Assembly: GCF_014647675.1 (NCBI RefSeq)
Contig: NZ_BMPQ01000013.1
Location: 34,218 to 69,772, forward strand
Direction: 5' to 3'
From: Streptomyces flaveus
GTDB lineage: Bacteria; Actinomycetota; Actinomycetes; Streptomycetales; Streptomycetaceae
DNA: 35,555 bases
Positions within the stretch are counted from its first letter, which is position 1, and each line of letters starts with the position of its first letter. The notes beneath the pieces are model-generated. The model did not search any database, was not told where the DNA came from, and was given only the letters and a program-made list of their open reading frames with translations. The position numbers and the translations under genes were made by a program. Positions 1-7,129 of the stretch are shown in pieces.

Positions 1-1
1 C

Positions 2-928
2 ACCGCGCAGCGGCTCAAGGACGCCGACGCGCGACTCGCCGACGCGGCCTTCCGCGCCGGGTTCGACACACCGCAGGCCGCGGCAGCCGCGCTCCTGGAG
101 GACGCGGCACATCGTGACCTCCAACGGCGGCTCGACACCTGGCAACAGGAGGAGGCGACCGTACGGGCCGTACTCGCCGAAGCCGACACGGCTCAGGCCG
201 CCCAGCAGCCGCCCGCCGGCCTCGCCGCCGCGGAACAGGCCGCCGCCGCCGACGCCGCCCGCCGGGCCCGCGAGTCCGCTTCCGCCCGCGACGCCGCGGC
301 CCTGCGCTGCACGGAACTCGATCAACTGACCCGCCAGGCAACCGCGGCCGTGCGCCGACTGGGCCCGCTGCGCGAGGAGTACGACCGCGTGGCCCGCCTC
401 GCCACCCTCGCCGCGGGCACCTCCGCGGACAACGAACGCAAGATGCGCCTGGAGTCCTACGTCCTCGCCGCCCGCCTGGAACAGGTCGCCGCCGCCGCGA
501 CCGCACGCCTGCAGCGCATGTCCTCCGGTCGCTACACCCTCGTCCACTCCGACGATCGCGCCGGTCGTGGCCGCAGCGGCCTCGGACTGCACGTCGTCGA
601 CGCCTGGACCGGCCGCGAACGCGACACGGCGACACTCTCCGGCGGCGAGACGTTCTTCGCCTCACTGGCCCTCGCCCTCGGCCTCGCGGACGTCGTCACC
701 GACGAGGCGGGCGGCGTCCGCCTCGACACCCTCTTCATCGACGAGGGCTTCGGCAGCCTCGACGAACAGACCCTCGACGAGGTGCTCGACGTCCTCGACT
801 CGCTGCGGGAGCGGGACCGCAGCGTCGGCATCGTCAGCCATGTTCCGGATCTGCGGCGCCGCATCCACGCCCAACTGGAGGTGGTGAAGGGGCGGTCGGG
901 GTCGGTCGTACGGCAGAGGGGGCAGTGA
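2..928 (+). CDS. sbcC: SbcC-type exonuclease ATPase, C-terminal part (5' end outside window)
   Basis: The frame is open from the left edge, leaving about 308 C-terminal residues. The first 115 or so residues are Ala/Arg/Gln-rich heptad-like sequence, as in the returning coiled coil of an SMC/Rad50-like protein. The ABC signature LSGGE (635-649) follows, then Walker B LFIDEGFGSLD (from about 731) and an H-loop SHV near the end. The order of coiled coil, signature, Walker B and H-loop is that of SbcC/Rad50 ATPases, which act with SbcD on DNA ends and hairpins. The N-terminal Walker A half would lie upstream, outside the window. RecF or RecN are less likely because of the LSGGETFFASLALAL sequence. 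The following Lrp gene is convergent, with only 55 bp between the stops. Confidence 0.9.
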   Translation, partial: TAQRLKDADARLADAAFRAGFDTPQAAAAALLEDAAHRDLQRRLDTWQQEEATVRAVLAEADTAQAAQQPPAGLAAAEQAAAADAARRARESASARDAAALRCTELDQLTRQATAAVRRLGPLREEYDRVARLATLAAGTSADNERKMRLESYVLAARLEQVAAAATARLQRMSSGRYTLVHSDDRAGRGRSGLGLHVVDAWTGRERDTATLSGGETFFASLALALGLADVVTDEAGGVRLDTLFIDEGFGSLDEQTLDEVLDVLDSLRERDRSVGIVSHVPDLRRRIHAQLEVVKGRSGSVVRQRGQ

Positions 929-938
929 CCGGCCGGGC

Positions 939-960
939 GTCGCGGTGACGGGGGCGCGAC
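939..960. terminator. possible short hairpin between convergent genes
   Basis: GTCGCG (939-944) pairs with CGCGAC (955-960) around a 10-nt loop, between the stop codons of the sbcC and Lrp genes. A 6-bp stem without a T-tract is weak evidence, so this is only a candidate. Confidence 0.3.
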
Positions 961-983
961 CGTGAGGTGGCACGGCAGCGGGA

Positions 984-1430
984 TCAGCGACCGATGGGAC
1001 GCCGGGGCAGCGGTGACGAGTACACGACGCTCGTGGTCACCGAGCCGAGCGTCCCGAGCTTGCCCGTCACCTCCTCCAGGTGGCTCATGGAGCGCACCGC
1101 GACCTTGATGACGAAGCAGTCGTCGCCCGTGACGTGGTGCGCCTCCAGGATCTCGGGGGTCGCGGCGACGAGATCGTGGAACGGCTTGTAGTTCCCGGTC
1201 GGATAGCGCAGCCGCACAAAGGCGAGGATCGGCAGCCCCAGCCTCTCCGGGTCCACGACAGCCGCGTATCCCTGGATGACGCCCGCCTCCTCCAGCCGGC
1301 GGACCCGTTCGGTGACCGCGCTCGCGGACATGGACACAGCACGGGCCAACTCGGCGAAGCTGGCCCGGCCCTCGTGCTGGAGGACCTCGAGGATGCGCCA
1401 GTCGGTGGCGTCCGGGGAATACGCGGTCAT
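984..1430 (-). CDS. Lrp/AsnC family transcriptional regulator
   Basis: A protein of 148 aa, the usual Lrp/AsnC length. The N-terminal winged HTH lies at about residues 8-55 (ATDWRILEVLQ, FAELARAVSMSASAV, RVRRLEEAGVI) and the C-terminal RAM/AsnC effector domain at about 60-140. ATG 1430 is chosen because the family begins just before 'D..D..IL..L'. A GTG-type start at 1466 would add 12 atypical residues. The gene is divergent from the rhodanese gene at 1551, whose expression it may control together with its own, though this is inference. Lrp/AsnC proteins usually sense amino acids; no ligand can be read from the sequence. Confidence 0.9.
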   Translation of the reverse strand: MTAYSPDATDWRILEVLQHEGRASFAELARAVSMSASAVTERVRRLEEAGVIQGYAAVVDPERLGLPILAFVRLRYPTGNYKPFHDLVAATPEILEAHHVTGDDCFVIKVAVRSMSHLEEVTGKLGTLGSVTTSVVYSSPLPRRPIGR

Positions 1431-1550
1431 GGTCGAGAAATAGCAGAGGAATCCCCGGCTGACCATGGGCGAGACCGTCGATCGCCTCTTCAGAAGGGCG
1501 GATTACCGGCCGTAGATTCTTGAGCACGGAACTCGACGGAAGGCCACACC

Positions 1551-2060
1551 GTGACCAAGAGCACGACTGCGAGCGGCAACACCACAACCACCACTGCCGT
1601 GAACCCCGTTCTGCGCGTGCCCCCGGCGTCCCCCGCCGCAGCCGCCGCCCACTTCGGCGCGAGCCTCGCCTTCCACGCGGATGTGTCCGACGTCGCCGCC
1701 ACGCTCGCGGCCGACGGCGACCCCGGCTTCGTCGTCCTCGACTCCCGCTCCGCCGAGTCCTGGGACCAGGGTCATGTGCCCGGCGCGGTCCATCTGCCCA
1801 CAGCCCTCATCCCCGAGCAGGCCGGGCAACTCCTCGACAAGTCCGTGCCGGTCGTCACCTACTGCTGGGGCCCGGGCTGCAACGGCGCGACCCGCGCCGC
1901 CCTCGCTCTCGCCGAACTCGGTTTCCAGGTCAAGGAGATGCTCGGCGGCTTCGAGTACTGGGTGCGCGAGGGCTTCGAGTTCGAGACCTGGGAGGGGCGC
2001 GAGCGGCGTACGCCCGATGCCTTGACCGCGCCGGTCGACGCGGCGGACTGTGGCTGCTGA
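1551..2060 (+). CDS. rhodanese-like sulfurtransferase
   Basis: A 169-aa single-domain rhodanese. The sequence VVLDSRSAESWDQGHVPGAVHLP (about 61-83) is the family's CH2A-like block. The active-site loop is Cys110-Asn-Gly-Ala-Thr-Arg115, preceded by a second Cys at 105 (YCWGPGC). LGGFEYW and the C-terminal EGFEFE segment are typical of the actinobacterial form. The extreme C-terminus, CGC, adds two more cysteines. The start is GTG at 1551, with GGAAGG about 8 nt upstream. The first 20 residues are Thr-rich and probably disordered. It probably transfers sulfane sulfur in the cytoplasm; the acceptor is unknown. The divergent Lrp gene is its likeliest regulator. Confidence 0.88.
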   Translation: MTKSTTASGNTTTTTAVNPVLRVPPASPAAAAAHFGASLAFHADVSDVAATLAADGDPGFVVLDSRSAESWDQGHVPGAVHLPTALIPEQAGQLLDKSVPVVTYCWGPGCNGATRAALALAELGFQVKEMLGGFEYWVREGFEFETWEGRERRTPDALTAPVDAADCGC

Positions 2061-2102
2061 GCACTTGAGTGACACAGCCATTTCCGTGTGACCCGGTGCG
2101 TG

Positions 2103-2115
2103 TAGCTTCTCCCGC
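2103..2115 (+). promoter_or_regulatory. candidate -10 box for a leaderless transcript
   Basis: TAGCTT (2103-2108) fits the Streptomyces TANNNT -10 pattern and ends 7 nt before ATG 2116, so transcription would begin at or near the A of ATG. No Shine-Dalgarno sequence precedes the ATG, which agrees with a leaderless message. The -35 region is weak. Confidence 0.45.
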
Positions 2116-2637
2116 ATGGCGAGTTACGCGGATCAGGGTGCGGTCGAGTGGGCGGAGTCGGGCGGTGGGCCCCTCATAGCGATTCCCGAGGTGGTGTTGC
2201 CTTTCTGGACGGGGGCGGACGGCGTCGAATTGGCGTCCGACTACGACCGGGCCTGTGACGTGGACGGCTACATCGGTCTGCTCCCGGTCGGCAACACCAC
2301 GGCCCTCGTCCTCGGCGACGATCCTGCCGCCACCGCCTATCTGCCCGAGCACGGCACCTTCGTACGGTGGTGCGCCGCGGAGTCGGAGAGGCAGTTGCTG
2401 GCCGGTGTTCCGGCGGCCCTCGACGCGGCGGTGTGGGAGCGGGAGGTGCACTGGGACATTCCCGGAGCCGTGATCCTGTTCGACGCGGCGTGGCCCGGCA
2501 ACGACGCCGAGAAGGCGGGGCATCTGCGGATCGCGCTGGAAGCGGGGCGGTACGCGGTCCGGGCGGCGTACGCGGCGGCGGGGCCCGAGACGTGGCTGGG
2601 ACTGGTCCAACTGCGGCAGGTCGCTCCGCTGGGTTGA
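2116..2637 (+). CDS. Imm21-like immunity family protein
   Basis: A protein of 173 aa. The N-terminal WAESGGGPLIAIPE, the central SDYDRACDVDGYIGLLPVG with LVLGDDPAATAYL, and the C-terminal W..VQLR resemble the Imm21 family of polymorphic-toxin immunity proteins as I remember it. There is no signal peptide or membrane segment, so it should be cytoplasmic. No toxin gene, YD-repeat or secretion gene lies next to it, so it would be an orphan or domesticated member. It probably has its own leaderless promoter. The assignment rests on remembered family features; a plain hypothetical protein is the alternative. Confidence 0.68.
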   Translation: MASYADQGAVEWAESGGGPLIAIPEVVLPFWTGADGVELASDYDRACDVDGYIGLLPVGNTTALVLGDDPAATAYLPEHGTFVRWCAAESERQLLAGVPAALDAAVWEREVHWDIPGAVILFDAAWPGNDAEKAGHLRIALEAGRYAVRAAYAAAGPETWLGLVQLRQVAPLG

Positions 2638-2655
2638 GCGGTGGGGTTCGTTTTT

Positions 2656-2721
2656 GGGTGCGGGTTGGTTGTGGCTGGTCGCGCCGTTCCCCGCGCCCCT
2701 TGGGTGGGTGGGGGGTGCGGG
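2656..2721. repeat. Streptomyces dispersed intergenic repeat with terminator-like hairpin
   Basis: The stretch around 2660-2685 reads GCGGGTTGGTTGTGGCTGG then TCGCGCC, running into CCCGCGCCCC (2690-2699). The latter can pair imperfectly with GGGGGTGCGGG (2711-2721). The same GCGGGTT-GTTGTGGCTGGTCGCGCC string occurs, inverted, at about 32795-32830. Repeats like this are frequent in Streptomyces intergenic regions, often just after stop codons, and are usually read as bidirectional terminators. Here it starts about 20 bp after the Imm21-like stop. Confidence 0.7.
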
Positions 2722-2842
2722 GTCGTGGGCCGGTGCGTCAGCCCGTCGCAGGGCGGGCATACGGCTCTGGCCTGGTACAGGGTGCGGGTTCTCCGAGACC
2801 GGAGCTAAGCGACGGGCATAGGACGCACCGGCCCACGACCCC
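2719..2842. repeat. long nested inverted repeat (structured element of unknown role)
   Basis: Positions 2719-2739 are a perfect 21-bp inverted repeat with 2822-2842. Inside this, 2741-2749 pairs perfectly with 2809-2817 (9 bp), 2764-2770 pairs with 2799-2805 (7 bp including one G-U), and 2771-2774 with 2778-2781 around GTA. The whole forms a 124-nt branched hairpin. The 11-mer GGGGGTGCGGG occurs on both sides (2711-2721 and 2871-2881). No convincing ORF is present. It could be a MITE-like element, a non-coding RNA, or a terminator for the Imm21-like gene. Confidence 0.75.
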
Positions 2843-2950
2843 TCCCGCCGGAGGGCAAGCGCGGGTCGTTGGGGGTGCGGGCCGTGATCCGCGGCTGGCC
2901 GTGGAAAATCGTGTGCGGGTCGAGCGCCCGTTCTACCATCATGGTCCGCC
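2843..2950 (+). promoter_or_regulatory. leader of the SDR gene
   Basis: The last 100 bp before the SDR start. TACCAT (2934-2939) could serve as a -10 (TANNNT) 11 nt before ATG 2951, giving a very short leader. No clear -35 and no Shine-Dalgarno sequence were found. Confidence 0.3.
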
Positions 2951-3796
2951 ATGCCCCAACTCCCGCACCCCACCGCCGAAGCACTGCGCCGCGATCCCCT
3001 GCCGCTGCGCGGCCGTACCGCCCTCGTCACAGGCGCCAGCAGACGCGGGGGCATCGGTCATGCCGTGGCCCGGCGGCTCGCCGCGTACGGAGCGAGTCTG
3101 TATCTGCATCACCATGTGCCGCACGATGCCGCCATGCCCTGGGGTGTGGACCGTCCCGAGGACGTGGTTGCCGCCGTGCGCGAGGCGCTCGGCGATCCGG
3201 ACGCTCGGGTGATCGACGGACCGGGGGACCTGTCCGACCCGGCCGTGCCCGCGGAGCTGATCTCGAGGGCTGCCGACGCGCTCGGTGGTCGTATCGACAT
3301 CCTTGTCGCCAACCACGCCTTGTCCGGCTCGGACGGCATCCTCGACGCGATCGACGCCGACATGCTCGACGCGCACTGGGCGGTCGACACCCGCTCGGTG
3401 ATCCTGCTCATCCAGGCGTACGCCCGCCTGCGCGCCGCGCTCCCGCCGCGCACCCATGGTGGACGCGTCGTGATGATGACCTCCGGTCAGGACATCGCGA
3501 GCGGCATGCCGGGCGAGATCGCGTACGCCCTCCAGAAGGGCGCCCTCGCCTCGATCACCCGCTCCCTTTCGAGCACCCTCGCCGAGCACGCGGTCACGGT
3601 GAACACCATCAACCCCGGTCCCGTGGACACGGACTACATGACCGGCGACGACTACGCGGCCATCGCCGCGATGTTCCCCGCCGGCCGTTGGGGCATGCCC
3701 GACGACCCCGCCCGCCTCATCGCGTGGCTCGCCACGGATGAGGCGGAGTGGGTCACCGGGCAGGTCATCGATTCGGAGGGAGGGTTCCGGCGCTGA
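2951..3796 (+). CDS. SDR family NAD(P)-dependent oxidoreductase
   Basis: A 281-aa classical short-chain dehydrogenase. The dinucleotide-binding motif TGASRRGGIG is at 27-36. The catalytic residues are Ser178 (MMTSGQ) and Tyr192/Lys196 in YALQK, and the NNAG position reads ANHA at about 120-123. The C-terminal INPGPVDTDYM and TGQVIDSEGGF are standard for FabG-like SDRs, which are usually tetrameric and cytoplasmic. The TGASRRGGIG loop, longer than the usual TGxxxGxG spacing, is the form seen in a subgroup of FabG-like enzymes. The substrate cannot be read. It is a single gene, with DUF885 convergent 27 bp downstream. Confidence 0.92.
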   Translation: MPQLPHPTAEALRRDPLPLRGRTALVTGASRRGGIGHAVARRLAAYGASLYLHHHVPHDAAMPWGVDRPEDVVAAVREALGDPDARVIDGPGDLSDPAVPAELISRAADALGGRIDILVANHALSGSDGILDAIDADMLDAHWAVDTRSVILLIQAYARLRAALPPRTHGGRVVMMTSGQDIASGMPGEIAYALQKGALASITRSLSSTLAEHAVTVNTINPGPVDTDYMTGDDYAAIAAMFPAGRWGMPDDPARLIAWLATDEAEWVTGQVIDSEGGFRR

Positions 3797-3806
3797 CGCC
3801 GGCGTC
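3795..3806. repeat. 12-bp perfect palindrome overlapping the SDR stop codon
   Basis: GACGCCGGCGTC is self-complementary and starts inside the TGA stop of the SDR gene, in the 27-bp gap before the convergent DUF885 stop. There is no loop, so it makes a poor hairpin unless the centre opens. Chance is possible in GC-rich DNA. Confidence 0.4.
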
Positions 3807-3823
3807 GGGTCGCCCGTACGGAA

Positions 3824-5515
3824 TCACAGCCGTGACAACTCGTCCACCAGGTCGTCAAGCCCCAGCGACCCCTGCGACAGCGCCGCCATGTGCCAGGCCT
3901 TGGCGTCGAAGGCGTCGCCATGGCGGCGGCGGGCGTTCTCGCGGCCCAGCAGCCAGGCACGTTCGCCGAGTTTGTAGCCGATGGCCTGGCCGGGGAGGCA
4001 GAGATAGCGGGTGAGCTCGCTCTCCACGAAGTCCGCGGGGCGGCTGCTGTGGGCGCCGAAGAACTCCTGGGCCAGCTCGGGCGTCCAGCGCTCGCCCGGG
4101 TGGAAGGGCGAGTCGGACGGAATCTCCAGCTCCAGGTGCATGCCGATGTCGACGATGACGCGGGCCGCGCGCATCATCTGGGCGTCCAGGTAGCCGAGCC
4201 GCTGCTCGGCGTCGGTGAGGAAGCCGAGTTCGTCCATGAGCCGCTCCGCGTACAGCGCCCAGCCCTCGCAGTTGGCGCTCACGCCGCCGATCGTCGCCTG
4301 GTAGCGGGAGAGGTTCCCGGCGACGTGTGCCCACTGCGCCAGCTGGAGGTGATGGCCGGGGACACCCTCGTGGTACCAGGTCGACACCAGGTCGTACACC
4401 GGGAAGCGGGTCTGCCCCATCGTCGGCAGCCACGTACAGCCGGGGCGTGAGAAGTCCTCCGACGGCGGCGTGTAGTACGGGGCCGCCGCGCTGCCCGGCG
4501 GGGCGATGCGGGACTCCACCTTCCGTACCCGCTCGGCGAGTTCGAAGTGCGTGCCGTCGAGCGACTCGATCGCCTGGTCCATCAGGCCCTGCAGCCAGTC
4601 GCGGACCTCGTCGACGCCCTCGATGTGCCGGCCGTGCTCGTCGAGGTGCGCGAGCGCCACCCACGGCGTTTCGGCGCCGGGCAGAACCTTTTCCGCCTCC
4701 TGCTTCATCTCGGCGAGCAGACGGTGGTACTCGGCCCAGCCGTACGCGTATGCCTCGTCGAGGTCCAGATCCGTACCGTTGAAGTACCGCGACCAGCGCG
4801 CGTACCGCTCGCGGCCCACGGTGTTCGGCGCGCCCTCGATCGTGGGCGCGTAGACGTCGCGCATCCAGTCGCGCAGTTCGACGACGGCCGCTGTCGCCGA
4901 GCGGGCGGCCTCGTCCAGCTCCGTACGCAGGGAGTCGGGACCTGCCGACGCGAAGTCCTCGAACCAGCCGCGGCCCGAACCGTCCGTGTCCGACCACTCG
5001 GTGAGCTGGCCGATGAAGGTCGCGGTGGGGCGGGGACCGGCGTACAGCTTGCGCTCCAGGCCGAGAGCGAGGGATGCGCGGTAGCCGGCCAGCGCGGTGG
5101 GCACCGCGCGCAGCCGCTGGGCGATCGCGGCCCAGTCTTCGTCCGTCTGGGCCGGCGTCACGGTGAACACCTCGCGCACCGAGTGTGCGACCGTGGCCAG
5201 GTTGCCGACGGACCGCAGTCCCTCGTCGGCCTCGTGCACGGCGAGTTCGGCGGTCAGCCGCTCGCGCAGCAGCCGCGCGCAGCGGCGCTCGATGTCACTG
5301 TCCGCACCCGGCTGCCGCTCCGCCTCGTCGAGCCGCGCGAGCGTCGCCCGCGCCAGCTCGGCGGGCGCCTGCTGACCGGCGGGCGAGAGGTCGGGCAACC
5401 TGCTGGAACTCTCCTTCACGCCGAGATACGTACCGGTGACCGGGTCGATGGCGATGAGGTCGTCGACGTACGCGTCGGCGACCTCGCGGGGCAGCGGGCT
5501 CTTCGTCTCTGACAT
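3824..5515 (-). CDS. DUF885 domain-containing protein (putative metallopeptidase-like)
   Basis: A 563-aa protein matching the DUF885 family across its length. The hallmark WYHEGVPGHHLQLA lies at about 380-393, an HExxxHH arrangement (H382, E383, H388, H389) that probably binds a metal. GMHLELEIP, FHPGERWTPE and the C-terminal RYLCLPGQAIGYKLGE region are also typical. There is no signal peptide, so it is likely cytoplasmic. The biochemical role of most DUF885 proteins is unknown; a peptidase function is inferred from the motif. ATG 5515 has GAGGA about 8 nt upstream. It is a monocistronic gene. Confidence 0.88.
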   Translation of the reverse strand: MSETKSPLPREVADAYVDDLIAIDPVTGTYLGVKESSSRLPDLSPAGQQAPAELARATLARLDEAERQPGADSDIERRCARLLRERLTAELAVHEADEGLRSVGNLATVAHSVREVFTVTPAQTDEDWAAIAQRLRAVPTALAGYRASLALGLERKLYAGPRPTATFIGQLTEWSDTDGSGRGWFEDFASAGPDSLRTELDEAARSATAAVVELRDWMRDVYAPTIEGAPNTVGRERYARWSRYFNGTDLDLDEAYAYGWAEYHRLLAEMKQEAEKVLPGAETPWVALAHLDEHGRHIEGVDEVRDWLQGLMDQAIESLDGTHFELAERVRKVESRIAPPGSAAAPYYTPPSEDFSRPGCTWLPTMGQTRFPVYDLVSTWYHEGVPGHHLQLAQWAHVAGNLSRYQATIGGVSANCEGWALYAERLMDELGFLTDAEQRLGYLDAQMMRAARVIVDIGMHLELEIPSDSPFHPGERWTPELAQEFFGAHSSRPADFVESELTRYLCLPGQAIGYKLGERAWLLGRENARRRHGDAFDAKAWHMAALSQGSLGLDDLVDELSRL

Positions 5516-5667
5516 GCGGACATCCTCATACGGGGAGGCCGTGTGCGTCAGCCGGATATACGGGAGCCGTGCGCGTCAGCCCGGTTCCACACCGGTCGTG
5601 CGCGGGGCGGGCGGCCAGCAGCGGCCCGCACCTCCACGGCGTCGGCCCGACGGGTTGCGCCGGGCCG
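5516..5667 (-). promoter_or_regulatory. upstream region of the DUF885 gene with imperfect direct repeats
   Basis: Two copies of GCCGTGYGCGTCAGCC (starting at 5538 and 5566, spaced 28 bp) lie 25-70 bp upstream of the DUF885 start. They could be an operator or a local duplication. No confident -35/-10 pair was identified on the minus strand. Confidence 0.35.
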
Positions 5668-5682
5668 ACCGAACCGTTCGGT
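5668..5682 (-). terminator. small hairpin after the ACT-GNAT gene
   Basis: ACCGAA (5668-5673) and TTCGGT (5677-5682) form a 6-bp stem with a CCG loop, 12 bp beyond the stop codon at 5695. This is a weak terminator candidate. Confidence 0.35.
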
Positions 5683-5694
5683 GTCCGCCGAGGG

Positions 5695-7032
5695 CTAATC
5701 CCGTACGGGCTGCTCCTGGTCGTACGGCAGTCGGGAACTCACCGGAGTCACGTCCAGGCGGGCCGTGATGACCAGGGTGCCCTCCTCGATCTGGTAGTCG
5801 AGGGGCAGGCCCAGGCCTCGCATGGCGGCGACCATGCCCGTGTTGGACGACTGCGTGACGGCGTACACGCTGTCGCAGCCGGCCTCGGCGGCCATGGTCA
5901 CCAGTCGGCCGAGCAGCTCGGTGCCGATGCCGTGCCGCTGCCACGCGTCCTCGACGAGCAGCGCGACCTCCGTCTCGTCGCCGTCCCAGAGGAGGTGGCC
6001 GAGCCCGACGATGCGACCCGAGGCGGTCTGCACGGCGAGCGTCCGGCCGAAGCGGGGGCTGAGGAGGTGCTTGAGGTAGCGGTCGGCGTCACCGACCGGG
6101 CCGTGGTACCGGAGGCTGAGCGTGCGCGGCGAGCACCGCTCGTGCATGGCCTTCGCGGCATCGATGTCATGGGTGTCGGCACGGCGTACGGTGATGGCGT
6201 TGCCCTGAGGCAGCGTCAGTACGTCCTGCCGGCGTGGGAGGCGCGGACCGAGCTGGGCGTCCAGCTCGACCAGTGCGCGGGCCCGCGCGAACTCGGTGGG
6301 CGTGAACGGCAGATACGGCCGCTCCACGGTGATCACTCCGCCTTCGGGTGCGCGCAGCCGCATCATGGTGTTCTCGGGCGCCCCTTCGACGTTCGCGAGA
6401 GCCCCCTCGGCGGGCACCTCCGCGTCGGCGCCGTCCACGCCCACGGCCCCGGCGGGCAGCGACCGGATGCTGCACCGGCCCAGCAACTGCCGCAAGGCCA
6501 GCGGTAGTTCGGCCGAGTCCAGTGCCGTGCGCGTCGCCAGGCCCAGGATGCGCGTGGGCGCGTCCACCAGGTCGTGCGCGTCGGCCCGCTCGATCCAGGT
6601 ACGGGTACCGCCCGCCTGCGCGACCGCCCCGGTGACGTCGGACGCGGCCACCTCCGCGGGGGCCCGCAGCAGGAACTCGTCCACCGTGCCCTCGGCAAGG
6701 GGATGCGTCTGCAGGCTCAGGATGTCGACCCGCTGACCCGCGAGCGCCGTGCACAGCGCGGCCAGCGAACCCGGCTCGTCCCGCACGGTGGTCCGCATCC
6801 GCCAGAGCACGGCCTCCGCGCTGACGGCCTCCGGCAGAGCCGGTGCCGCCTCGGGGGGCCCGGCGTCCCGCACGTCGGCGGGCGGCCGGGCGCCGGTATC
6901 ACCCTTCGGAGGGGCGTGATCGTGGGTGCGTCGTTCCCGCCAGTTGCGGAACCGCGCCATGAGTCCGCGGCTCCCGTGCTGTTCCGGACGGTCGTTCCTC
7001 GTACGTACTGCGTCAGTCATGTCTGAAGTCAT
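5695..7032 (-). CDS. ACT domain-GNAT fusion, putative amino-acid-regulated acetyltransferase
   Basis: About 445 aa. An ACT-like domain follows a short charged N-terminus (WRMRTTVRDEPGSLAALC ... VDILSLQTHP, roughly residues 85-150). A variable middle follows, then a C-terminal GNAT domain (about 290-435) with EVALLVEDAWQRHGIGTELLG, whose RHGIGT segment is the acetyl-CoA pyrophosphate-binding motif. ACT-GNAT fusions in actinomycetes are known as protein lysine acetyltransferases controlled by amino acids; a similar role here is inference. The start is uncertain: ATG 7032, ATG 7020 and ATG 6960 (with GGGAG upstream) are all possible. Sequence upstream of 7032 is AT-rich and not coding-like. Confidence 0.82.
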   Translation of the reverse strand: MTSDMTDAVRTRNDRPEQHGSRGLMARFRNWRERRTHDHAPPKGDTGARPPADVRDAGPPEAAPALPEAVSAEAVLWRMRTTVRDEPGSLAALCTALAGQRVDILSLQTHPLAEGTVDEFLLRAPAEVAASDVTGAVAQAGGTRTWIERADAHDLVDAPTRILGLATRTALDSAELPLALRQLLGRCSIRSLPAGAVGVDGADAEVPAEGALANVEGAPENTMMRLRAPEGGVITVERPYLPFTPTEFARARALVELDAQLGPRLPRRQDVLTLPQGNAITVRRADTHDIDAAKAMHERCSPRTLSLRYHGPVGDADRYLKHLLSPRFGRTLAVQTASGRIVGLGHLLWDGDETEVALLVEDAWQRHGIGTELLGRLVTMAAEAGCDSVYAVTQSSNTGMVAAMRGLGLPLDYQIEEGTLVITARLDVTPVSSRLPYDQEQPVRD

Positions 7033-7129
7033 GCAACCACTGTGCAGGAAGGGTGTTGCGTGATCACGAACGCTTTGTGACTGAGCGATTAAGACACTCT
7101 CTGTCCTATTTAGAACTATATTTGCGTGC
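7033..7129 (-). promoter_or_regulatory. AT-rich spacer between phoD and the ACT-GNAT gene
   Basis: About 97 bp with a clear drop in GC at 7075-7130. It probably carries the ACT-GNAT promoter, reading leftwards. No convincing -35/-10 pair and no terminator hairpin for phoD were resolved. Confidence 0.35.

Noticed and set aside
532..1587. Long antisense open frame across sbcC and the Lrp gene
   Set aside because: A shadow frame caused by high GC; the Lrp and SbcC frames carry recognisable motifs and this one does not.
2719..2842. tRNA or known riboswitch within the structured element
   Set aside because: No tRNA cloverleaf, anticodon arm or T-loop sequence, and no riboswitch core that I recognise; left as an unassigned structured element.
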